Below, piece by piece: positions 1 through 6,240 of a stretch of DNA of 14,472 nucleotides (positions are counted from its first letter, which is position 1; each line of letters starts with the position of its first letter). The DNA is from an uncultured Prevotellaceae bacterium. Lineage in GTDB: Bacteria > Bacteroidota > Bacteroidia > Bacteroidales > Bacteroidaceae. The notes beneath the pieces were generated by a model. The model saw only the letters and a list, made by a program, of their open reading frames with translations. It searched no databases and was not told the DNA's origin. The stretch covers positions 1 to 14,472 of the forward strand of contig CAMZHB010000007.1 in the NCBI GenBank assembly GCA_947306605.1. Direction: 5' to 3'. The position numbers and the translations under genes were made by a program.

Positions 1-883
1 CATATTCGCGTGTCTCGGGCAGGTCGGGTGTCCAAATGGCCAGACACTGGTCGGCCTCGCGGAGCACCGTGCCCGATTCGTAGTATTCGCCCTCGGCGAA
101 GGGGTTTTCGTGGTTCACGTAGACTTTGCGTTTATGGGCAAAGCCCGGTCCTTCGCCTTTCTTCCACGCGGTGGTGGCATTGACGTAGGAGAAGACCGAC
201 GTGTTCTGCGACTCGCCGTCCACAATCACCTCCACGGGGTTGGCGTCACGTTCGCGCGGCAGGAGCACATTCGCCCCGGCATTTTCCAGCATCGGCACCA
301 GGAACGGCAACACGTAACTCTGCGTGTACAGGTCCTCCACCGTTTGGAAGATGCGGGCGCGCTGCCACTCCCAGCGGTCCAGTTTCGGTTCATAATATTT
401 GCCATGACTTTGCCACATCGCTATGTGGCGGTTCTGCAGGCCGTGCGTCGGGGTGGTGGGCGCGTCGGTGCACGTGGTCAGGGGGGTGACGTTCTTCGTG
501 CGGAACGTCTTTTCCTTCGTTTTGCCTGCACGCATGCCTATCGGAATGAAATGCTCTATCGGCTCGCCTTCGGCCAGGATGACCAGTTTCAGCCGTTGCC
601 ACCCGGCGGGCAGCACGGCTTTCACGCCGTCGTTGATTTCCTTCACGTTGTCCTCGCGGTAGGGAATGTACGACGCATTGTTTCCGGCAAAGACCGTGAC
701 CGTCTTCTTGTCCGCGCGGACGGAGTCAATCTTTATCCGTCCCACATTTGTCAGCCGTTGCGCCACACGGTTGAACACGTCGCCAATCTGCCCGCGCAAC
801 TCCGGCGTGTCGTCTCGGGCCATTCCCGCGGTGGCGGCGAGCGCCAGCAGCGCGGTTCCCATCAGTTTGCTATACAGTTTCAT
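1..883 (-). CDS. Secreted N-acetylmuramoyl-L-alanine amidase-like protein (golvesin-associated type), 5' part only
   Basis: Partial gene: the first 294 codons are present and the frame is still open at base 1. The start at 883 is chosen because it opens directly into a signal peptide (MKLYSKLMGTALLALAATAG, cleavage probably after MA, residue 22). Residues 23-130 form a domain I do not recognise. From about residue 147 the protein looks like the zinc amidase (Amidase_3) fold as found in a Bacteroidales family often labelled xanthan lyase or golvesin C-terminal-like protein: HGLQNRHIAMWQSHGKYYE (147-165), then TVEDLYTQSYVLPFLVPMLE (181-200) and PRERD (209-213), which matches the position of the TRxxD turn in amidases. 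His160 and Glu183 are plausible zinc ligands (inference). The likely role is cleavage of the peptide stem from peptidoglycan in the periplasm. The diagnostic C-terminal golvesin-like domain would lie outside the window. The family resemblance is from memory and the catalytic assignment is moderate. Confidence 0.72.
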   Translation of the reverse strand, partial: MKLYSKLMGTALLALAATAGMARDDTPELRGQIGDVFNRVAQRLTNVGRIKIDSVRADKKTVTVFAGNNASYIPYREDNVKEINDGVKAVLPAGWQRLKLVILAEGEPIEHFIPIGMRAGKTKEKTFRTKNVTPLTTCTDAPTTPTHGLQNRHIAMWQSHGKYYEPKLDRWEWQRARIFQTVEDLYTQSYVLPFLVPMLENAGANVLLPRERDANPVEVIVDGESQNTSVFSYVNATTAWKKGEGPGFAHKRKVYVNHENPFAEGEYYESGTVLREADQCLAIWTPDLPETREY

Positions 884-902
884 CGTGATACGTTTTGTTC
901 TG

Positions 903-910
903 CGAAATTA
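903..910 (-). promoter_or_regulatory. Weak candidate -7 box for the amidase-like gene
   Basis: On the minus strand TAATTTCG stands about 20 bases before the ATG at 883. It matches the Bacteroidota -7 consensus TAnnTTTG at all but one fixed position. No TTG is seen 19-21 bases further upstream, so this is a weak call. The leader between box and start is A-rich and has no Shine-Dalgarno motif. Confidence 0.3.
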
Positions 911-980
911 CAAAAAACTTGTCGGAATATCCTTCCCCATACGCCAGAATACGCGCCCCTTTTCTTATCTCGGAAAAACA

Positions 981-1041
981 AGGTGGGACTTCTGCGCGCA
1001 AAGGCGGCGTTTCGAAAATTTGAGAAGGCGTTTCTGTTTTG
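981..1041 (+). repeat. 61-base dispersed repeat, copy A (inverted relative to copy B at 4840-4900)
   Basis: Read on the plus strand it begins AGGTGGGACTTCTGCGCGCA and ends AAGGCGTTTCTGTTTTG. It aligns without gaps to the reverse complement of 4840-4900 with only two differences (bases 995 and 1015), while the sequence outside both copies diverges within a few bases. It lies in the gap between the amidase-like gene and the putA terminator. Short open frames run through it, but they are the same artefact in both copies, and there is no sign of coding. I see no terminal inverted repeats or target duplications, so its family is unknown. Confidence 0.9.
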
Positions 1042-1062
1042 ACGTGTTTGGCATCCGGTGAT

Positions 1063-1094
1063 AATCGGCGTGTTGCGAAACGCCGGATTTTTTT
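1063..1094 (+). terminator. Orphan plus-strand terminator-like hairpin
   Basis: AATCGGCGT (1063-1071) pairs with ACGCCGGATT (1080-1089) through nine base pairs with one bulged G (1086), an eight-base loop, and an uninterrupted T run (1088-1094). The shape is that of an intrinsic terminator acting on plus-strand RNA. No plus-strand gene lies upstream: only repeat copy A and the antisense side of the amidase-like gene. A competing outer stem ATCCGG/CCGGAT (1053-1058 with 1083-1088) would use the same right arm. Confidence 0.5.
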
Positions 1095-1126
1095 GTAAAA
1101 CATATTGACAAAAGCGGGCAAAACGT

Positions 1127-1158
1127 AAGCGGCGCCCCGTTGGTTCGGGACGCCGCTT
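1127..1158 (-). terminator. Terminator hairpin downstream of putA
   Basis: A 13-base-pair stem (1127-1139 with 1146-1158, loop of six) starts 25 bases after the putA stop codon. In minus-strand RNA every position pairs, one as G-U (bases 1135 and 1150). On the plus strand that pair would be a C-A mismatch, so the minus strand is the functional one. The trailing T tract is poor: TTTT follows after two other bases. Confidence 0.7.
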
Positions 1159-1183
1159 GGCGTTACCGTCGGTCCGTAGTCCG

Positions 1184-4100
1184 TTATTCCACCGTGGGCA
1201 CTTCGATTTGTGAACCGTAGCGGTGGTATTCGTTGGCGATGGACTGTTCCTTGATGTAGAGGGCCAGTTCGATGCGTCCGTTCTTGACGGGGATCGACTG
1301 TGCAATGTATTTGTCGCACTGTGCTGCAGCCTCGAAGACGGCGTCGGGCACCTGCTGCGAGATGGTGCGCACGCGCTCGTAGTTCTTGATGCGGTCGCAG
1401 AAGTCGGCGAGGCTTTCCTTCTTGAGTTTGCCGGTCAACTTTTCAACGAAGGGGCTGTCGGCATCGAGGGAGATGGTGAGCGGTGTGCCGACGGTCTTGG
1501 CGGCGAGCTGCACCATTTCGATCTGTTCGAGGGTTTCGTCACCGAAGAGGCGGAGCACCATGCCGCCCTTGAGGGGCAGGTAGCGGAAGACGTTCTGCTC
1601 GCCGCGTATCTTGGGCTGGATGTTGCGGGCGTGGCGGAACTCCTTCTCGTACCATTCGGCGTAGGAGGCCTTGTAGTCGGTGGTGGCACCGGGCTTGTCG
1701 GTGATGTACATGAACTGTCCGCAGTAGTTGGGTCCGCCGGCCTTGAGTCCGGGACCGAAGGCGGAGAGTTTCATGCCGCCGAAGGGCTGGCGGTTGACGA
1801 TGGCGCCGGTGATGCCGCGGTTGATGTAGAGGTTACCGGCCTGGATGTGGTTTTTCCAGTATTCCTGCTCCTGCTCGTCGAGGGTCTGGATGCCCGAGGT
1901 GAGGCCGTAGTCGAGGCTGTTGACCAGGTCGACGGCTTCCTCCAGCGTGTCGTAAGGCGTGACGGCGAGCAGCGGGGCGAAGAGCTCGGTGCGGAAGGTG
2001 AAGGACGTGGGTTTCACGTCGTACTTCACGGTGGGCTTGAGGATGTATTTCTTTTCGTCCACGAACTCCGGCGCAATGAGCCATTTCTCACCGGGCTCGA
2101 GGGTGAAGGCCTGGAGCAGCTTGTCGTTCTGGTTGGTGATCATGGGTCCGACGATGTTGCCGGCATTCCATACACCGCCCACCTTGAGCGAGGAGGCACA
2201 GTCCTTGAGTTTCTCGAAGAAGACGGGGTCGTTGTAGACGGAGCGTTCCACAAGCAGGATGGAGCAGGCGGAGCACTTCTGTCCGGCGTTGCCGAAGGCG
2301 GAGCGGCAGGCGTTCATGATGGCGTGGTCGCGGTCGCATTGGGCGGTAAGTATCATGACGTTCTTACCACCGGTCTCGGCCGACAGTGGCTTGCGCGGGT
2401 TAGCGTGGGCTATGCTCTGGGCCGTCTCGGTGCCGCCGGTGAGGATGATGTGCTTCACAGCGGGCGACGACGTCAGCAACGGCGTGGCCTCGCGGTCGGC
2501 AATGATGACCTGCAGGGCTTCCTTGGGCACACCGGCATCCCAGAAGGCTTTGGCGAAGAGCCAGGCCACAGGGGCGGCCACGGTGGCGGGCTTCAGTATA
2601 CAGGTGTTGCCCGATGCCAGGGCAGCCACAACGCCGCCGCAGGGGATAGCGCATGGGAAGTTCCACGGCGAGAGCACGAGCACGGTGCCCTTGGCCTTCA
2701 TTTCGATGTCGTCGAGGGCAGCGTACTTCTTCATCGTCGTGGTGTAGAAGCGGCAGTAGTCGATGCCTTCCGACACTTCCACGTCGCCTTCTTCCACCGT
2801 CTTGCCGGTGATGGCGCACATGGAGCCGTTCAGGTCTCCGCGCATCTGGCCGAGGATGTTGGCCGCCTTGTACATAATCTTGTGACGCTCCTCGACGGTG
2901 GTGTTACGCCAGCCGGCGGGGTCAGCCTCGGCTATGGCGAGAATTTTCTCGGTCTGTTCCTTGTTGGCACGCGACATTTCGCAGACGATGACGTCACCGT
3001 CCTGGCTGCGGTCGTAGTATTTGGCGTGGTCGTCGTTGTAGACCAGTTCGGCGCCAATCTGTGTGGGCAGCAGGTCGCCGGGTTTCCAGTCGCCCCATTC
3101 GGCCTTGTCGCCGGTCATCTTGCCCTGCGATTTCCACTTGGCGAAGATTTTCTCCACCCACGTCTGGTTGCAGAAGCGGTCGAAGTCCGTGTCGGGCTCG
3201 TTAATCATTTCGTCCTGCGGTTCTTGTCCCACGTAGGGTTGGTTGCGGTCTTGCGTGCGGGTCGGTATGTGGGTGATGGTGTCCTTCATGTTATAGGCAT
3301 TGATGAACTGCTGTTCGAGTTCCTTCCATTCCTTGGTGTCGGGCTTGAGCGAGAAGGAGTGGGTCAGGAAGTTGTCGGGCGCGGTGTTCTCGTCCATGCG
3401 GCGCACCAGGTAGGAGATGGCGTTGAGGAAGTGTTCCTTTTTCACCACGGGGGTATAGAGGATGACGTGGTTGCCCAGTTTCTTCTGTGCGCGCCATACG
3501 TGGTTGGCCATGCCCTCGAGCATTTCGAAGCAGAAGCAGTCCTTCGGCGTCTGGTAGGTCTTGGTGAGCAGGTAGGCGTACGAGATGGTGAAGAGGTTGT
3601 GCGAGGCCATGCCGATGTGAAGCACCTTTGCGTTCTCGGGCAGCAGGCCGCGTTCGATGATGTGCAGGTAGTTGGCGTCCACCTCGGTTTTGTCGGGGCG
3701 CACGGGGTTGGGCCAGCCGCGCAGGTCGCTCACGATGTTCTCCATGTCGAGGTTGCAGCCCTTCACGATGCGCATCTTGATAGGTGCGCCGCCGTCGGCC
3801 ACACGGGCGCGGGCGAACTCGAGCAGTTCCGTCTGGAAGTCCCAGGCGTCGGGCAGGTAGGCCTGCACCACGATGCCGGCCTCGTAGTTCTTGAATTGCG
3901 GCAGCGAGAGCACCTCCTTGAAGAGCTTCATCGTCAGGTGGGCGTCCTTGTATTCCTCCATGTCGAGGTTCACGAACTTGGCGCGTGTCACACCGTCAGG
4001 GTCAGTATAGGGGTTGTCGATGGCCGCCTGGTAGAGTTCCGACATGCGGCGCACGAGTTCGGGGAAGCACTCCTTGTAGTTCAGCGCGTGGGTCTGGGCG

Positions 4101-4663
4101 TAGATGCCCGAAATCTTCACGCTGATATAGTTGATGTCGGGCTCCTTCAGGGCGTCCAGATACGAATAGTAACGCTTGTCGGCTTCACCGTCGCCGAGCA
4201 CCACTTCGCCCAGCAGGTTCACGTTCTGCCCGATGTTCTGTTCAAAACGCTCGGCCAGGTGACGCGTCAGGTTGGGGCGCGCCTGGTCGATGATGACGCG
4301 GCTCGTGTCGCGGCGCAGACGCCACTTGATGATGGGCACGGCCACCCAGTTGAACAGCGGCAGGTAGGCAAACTTCTGGTACATCCAGAACAGGATGCGG
4401 TCGCCCGTGCCCAGGAACTTGGGGATGCCATACTGGTTAATCAGGTCACGCACACGGATGGCAAGCTTCTTGCGGTCGCGCACCTGGCTGGTCTCGTCGA
4501 GCATGCGCACGATGAACTTCTTGTCGTTCGGGGTCGTCACCATCGTCCCATACATGTGTTGCTCTTCCTTTTCGGTCTTCGTCAGTCCCGAATAACTCTC
4601 GTCGTAAAGTTTTCGCATCCACGCGAAAACCTCTTCAACAGTCGGTAATTTCTGTTCGGCCAT
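1184..4663 (-). CDS. putA: Bifunctional proline dehydrogenase / L-glutamate gamma-semialdehyde dehydrogenase (PutA)
   Basis: This 1159-residue enzyme oxidises proline to glutamate in two steps: FAD-dependent proline dehydrogenase, then NAD-dependent aldehyde dehydrogenase. The N-terminal half (about 60-470) shows PRODH motifs: NLDMEEYKD (232-240), RIVKGCNLD (298-306), FEMLEGMA (379-386) and RRMDENTAPDNFL (421-433), whose arginine pair normally binds the proline carboxylate. The aldehyde dehydrogenase half (about 540-990) has SPWNFPCAIPCGG, the general base Glu763 in AETGGKN and the catalytic Cys797 in GNAGQKCSA. A C-terminal domain of about 160 residues follows. There is no N-terminal ribbon-helix-helix domain, so it should not repress its own gene as enterobacterial PutA does. 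The frame stays open upstream to 4924, but the start is placed at 4663 because a consensus promoter ends just before it and the upstream extension only translates the intergenic repeat. It is a single-gene unit with its own promoter and terminator, bracketed by the 61-base inverted repeats. Confidence 0.97.
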   Translation of the reverse strand: MAEQKLPTVEEVFAWMRKLYDESYSGLTKTEKEEQHMYGTMVTTPNDKKFIVRMLDETSQVRDRKKLAIRVRDLINQYGIPKFLGTGDRILFWMYQKFAYLPLFNWVAVPIIKWRLRRDTSRVIIDQARPNLTRHLAERFEQNIGQNVNLLGEVVLGDGEADKRYYSYLDALKEPDINYISVKISGIYAQTHALNYKECFPELVRRMSELYQAAIDNPYTDPDGVTRAKFVNLDMEEYKDAHLTMKLFKEVLSLPQFKNYEAGIVVQAYLPDAWDFQTELLEFARARVADGGAPIKMRIVKGCNLDMENIVSDLRGWPNPVRPDKTEVDANYLHIIERGLLPENAKVLHIGMASHNLFTISYAYLLTKTYQTPKDCFCFEMLEGMANHVWRAQKKLGNHVILYTPVVKKEHFLNAISYLVRRMDENTAPDNFLTHSFSLKPDTKEWKELEQQFINAYNMKDTITHIPTRTQDRNQPYVGQEPQDEMINEPDTDFDRFCNQTWVEKIFAKWKSQGKMTGDKAEWGDWKPGDLLPTQIGAELVYNDDHAKYYDRSQDGDVIVCEMSRANKEQTEKILAIAEADPAGWRNTTVEERHKIMYKAANILGQMRGDLNGSMCAITGKTVEEGDVEVSEGIDYCRFYTTTMKKYAALDDIEMKAKGTVLVLSPWNFPCAIPCGGVVAALASGNTCILKPATVAAPVAWLFAKAFWDAGVPKEALQVIIADREATPLLTSSPAVKHIILTGGTETAQSIAHANPRKPLSAETGGKNVMILTAQCDRDHAIMNACRSAFGNAGQKCSACSILLVERSVYNDPVFFEKLKDCASSLKVGGVWNAGNIVGPMITNQNDKLLQAFTLEPGEKWLIAPEFVDEKKYILKPTVKYDVKPTSFTFRTELFAPLLAVTPYDTLEEAVDLVNSLDYGLTSGIQTLDEQEQEYWKNHIQAGNLYINRGITGAIVNRQPFGGMKLSAFGPGLKAGGPNYCGQFMYITDKPGATTDYKASYAEWYEKEFRHARNIQPKIRGEQNVFRYLPLKGGMVLRLFGDETLEQIEMVQLAAKTVGTPLTISLDADSPFVEKLTGKLKKESLADFCDRIKNYERVRTISQQVPDAVFEAAAQCDKYIAQSIPVKNGRIELALYIKEQSIANEYHRYGSQIEVPTVE

Positions 4664-4699
4664 AATTATTTTTAGTTTGAATTGTTTATAAGTATGCCC

Positions 4700-4730
4700 C
4701 AAATTTAGCGTAAAATCTCCGTATGACAAA
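4700..4730 (-). promoter_or_regulatory. putA promoter (Bacteroidota -33/-7 type)
   Basis: On the minus strand TTTG (4730-4727) is followed after exactly 19 bases by TAAATTTG (4707-4700), a full match to the Bacteroidota primary sigma factor consensus TTG-N19-TAnnTTTG. A run of T lies at and just upstream of the -33 box. Transcription would start near 4693, giving a leader of about 30 bases ending in AAATAATT before ATG. The acyltransferase gene has the same leader end. Confidence 0.85.
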
Positions 4731-4839
4731 AAAATCACCCACTTTTTTGGCAAACGCCGACCCCGACCCCGCATATTCCCCTCCGCCGTGCCATTCCTCT
4801 GGCGTATCTTCCTTTCGTTGACCCGTTGAGAGTGGTGAG

Positions 4840-4900
4840 CAAAACAGAAACGCCTTCTCAAATTTCCGAAACGCCGCCTTTGCGCACAGAAGTCCCACCT
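4840..4900 (-). repeat. 61-base dispersed repeat, copy B (inverted relative to copy A at 981-1041)
   Basis: The reverse complement matches copy A at 59 of 61 positions. It lies in the 322-base gap between the acyltransferase stop and the putA start, about 110 bases upstream of the putA -33 box. The copy and its right flank show a ragged 20-22 base periodicity on the plus strand: CAGAAACGCC at 4845, CGAAACGCC at 4867, CAGAAGTCCC at 4887 and CGAAAA at 4909. The part of the gap between this copy and the promoter (4731-4839) contains only a C-rich stretch (CCGACCCCGACCCC at 4757-4770) and no gene. Confidence 0.9.
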
Positions 4901-4928
4901 TTGCGCCCCGAAAATTGATGTCAACGCA

Positions 4929-4962
4929 GAAGCGGCACCCCACGTGAGTAGAGTGCCGCTTC
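4929..4962 (-). terminator. Hairpin downstream of the acyltransferase gene, probable terminator
   Basis: A 12-base-pair stem, GAAGCGGCAC plus two more pairs (4929-4940 with 4951-4962), begins 23 bases after the stop codon at 4986. One pair (4939 with 4952) is G-U in minus-strand RNA and a C-A mismatch on the other strand. No T run follows directly, so termination strength is uncertain. Confidence 0.6.
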
Positions 4963-4985
4963 GTGTTGTCGGTCTGCTGGGCAGA

Positions 4986-6113
4986 CTATATTTTCAGGAA
5001 CACGCGCTTGCGGTAGAGGAAGTAGAGGACGAGCCACCACACGAGGATGTAGGCGAGGTTGACGAAGAACAACTGGGCGTTCTCGGGCAACAGATGGATG
5101 AGTCCGCCGAAGAGTTTGTTGGAGGTGCCCCACAGGCTGACGAAGCGCTGGGCGAGGTAGATGGTAATGGAGTTCATGCCGATGACGACGAAGAACAGGG
5201 TCCACTTGCGCCAGCCGCGCACGTCGATGAGGTAGTAGAACAGCGCGAATATCAGGACGGAGTAGGCTCCTACCACGAGTACGAAGGTGCTGGTCCACAT
5301 TTTCTTGTTGATGGGGAAGACGGTGCTCCACAGGAGTCCGATGACGAGCAGGGCGATGCCTGCCACGACCATCCAGAGGACTTTGCGGCCCGGGCTGACG
5401 CGCCCGTTCTTGACCCATTCGCCAGTGAACATGCCCAGCAGGGCAGTGCCGATGGCGGGGAAAGTGCTCAGCAGTCCCTCGGGGTCGATGTTGCCGTAGA
5501 TGAGGCGGCCGTGCAGGAGGATGCGGTCGATGTAGCCCACGATGGAGCCTTGGGCGGAGAATATTTCGGCTCCTTCGGCGTCGGGGGCGGGAATGAAGGC
5601 GGCCACGAGCCAGTAGCCCACGAGCAGCACGGCGGTGATAACGGCGCGCGACTGCCAGCGGGTGTGCATGAAGATGAGGGCGCCGAACATCCAGGCCAGA
5701 CCGATGCGGCCCAGCACACTGGCGCAGCGCAGGTCGGCGAAGTTGAACTCAAGCAGCCCGTTGTATATCATGCCGAGAAGCACGAGCAACAGGCCGCGGC
5801 GGATGACTTTAAGATGGATGTCCCACGACGACTTGCCGCGCTCCCGCTGCTTGGCCAACGAGAAGGGGAAGGCAATGCCGGCGATGAAAAGGAAGAGGGG
5901 GAAAATGGTGTCGTGGTGAGTCAAACCGTGCCATTCCACGTGCTTCATCTGGTCGGCGATGGCCTCGGTGGCGCCGCAGGGAAACCACTCGGCCAGGGCG
6001 GCCAACATGCTGGCTCCGCCCATAATGAACAACATGTCGAATCCCCGCAGGGCATCGAGCGACATCAGGCGTCCGCCTGTGGACGCGTCCTTCTTTTTAG
6101 GTGAATCTTTCAT
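4986..6113 (-). CDS. Membrane acyltransferase of the DUF5009 / heparan-alpha-glucosaminide N-acetyltransferase (NagX) family
   Basis: This 375-residue polytopic inner-membrane protein has about ten hydrophobic segments. After a charged N-terminus comes SLDALRGFDM (18-27), the opening motif of this family, then KHVEWHGLTHHD (57-68) leading into a membrane segment. His58 sits where I recall the acetyl-accepting histidine of human HGSNAT, but that alignment is from memory. DPEGLLST (210-217) and WSTVFPINKKMWTSTF (262-277) are further family signatures. Characterised relatives move an acetyl group from cytosolic acetyl-CoA across the membrane onto glucosamine-type sugars; in bacteria the acceptor is mostly unproven. 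The start at 6113 fits the hydrophobic profile and follows an AAATAATT leader. No sugar-processing gene is adjacent, so the substrate cannot be inferred from context. Confidence 0.88.
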   Translation of the reverse strand: MKDSPKKKDASTGGRLMSLDALRGFDMLFIMGGASMLAALAEWFPCGATEAIADQMKHVEWHGLTHHDTIFPLFLFIAGIAFPFSLAKQRERGKSSWDIHLKVIRRGLLLVLLGMIYNGLLEFNFADLRCASVLGRIGLAWMFGALIFMHTRWQSRAVITAVLLVGYWLVAAFIPAPDAEGAEIFSAQGSIVGYIDRILLHGRLIYGNIDPEGLLSTFPAIGTALLGMFTGEWVKNGRVSPGRKVLWMVVAGIALLVIGLLWSTVFPINKKMWTSTFVLVVGAYSVLIFALFYYLIDVRGWRKWTLFFVVIGMNSITIYLAQRFVSLWGTSNKLFGGLIHLLPENAQLFFVNLAYILVWWLVLYFLYRKRVFLKI

Positions 6114-6144
6114 AATTATTTCTGACTTGTTGAGTTTCTTGGAG

Positions 6145-6152
6145 CAAAGTTA
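6145..6152 (-). promoter_or_regulatory. -7 box for the acyltransferase gene
   Basis: TAACTTTG on the minus strand, 31 bases before the ATG at 6113, matches TAnnTTTG in full. No TTG is present at the expected -33 position; the region there is GC-rich and abuts the upstream terminator at 6188. A promoter lacking a -33 element may be weak or need an activator. Confidence 0.6.
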
Positions 6153-6187
6153 AGGTTTTCTGGCGTCACAGCCTGCAGAAAGGGCAC

Positions 6188-6223
6188 AAAAAAAGCGTTG
6201 CCCCGTACGGGACAACGCTTTTT
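6188..6223 (-). terminator. Strong intrinsic terminator of the M16 peptidase gene
   Basis: AAAAAGCGTTG and the bases after it (6190-6204) pair with 6209-6223 in a 15-base-pair stem with a four-base loop, 17 bases after the stop codon. In minus-strand RNA one pair (6201 with 6212) is G-U and the hairpin runs into seven U. The A/T ends could also let it work on plus-strand RNA, but the C-A mismatch there favours the minus strand. Confidence 0.9.
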
Positions 6224-6240
6224 GATATGAACGGACAGTC

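Noticed and set aside
110..1042. A plus-strand open frame of 310 codons near the left end
   Set aside because: It lies antisense to the amidase-like gene and ends inside repeat copy A. The minus-strand product has a signal peptide and amidase motifs.
1223..4648. A plus-strand open frame of 1141 codons opposite putA
   Set aside because: It is the antisense shadow of a GC-rich gene. Its product is a monotonous mix of V, H, L, G and E with no recognisable domain, whereas the minus strand encodes all PutA motifs.
4757..4770. CCGACC-type direct repeat considered as a tandem repeat or CRISPR-like unit
   Set aside because: Only two short units with no spacer structure; better described as a C-rich stretch.
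4664..4924. An N-terminal extension of PutA up to base 4924
   Set aside because: It would translate the intergenic repeat and cross the putA promoter. The MAEQKLPTVEEVF start directly follows the promoter and leader.
4944..6104. A plus-strand open frame of 386 codons opposite the acyltransferase gene
   Set aside because: Acid- and histidine-rich shadow product, while the minus strand encodes a clear polytopic membrane protein with family motifs.
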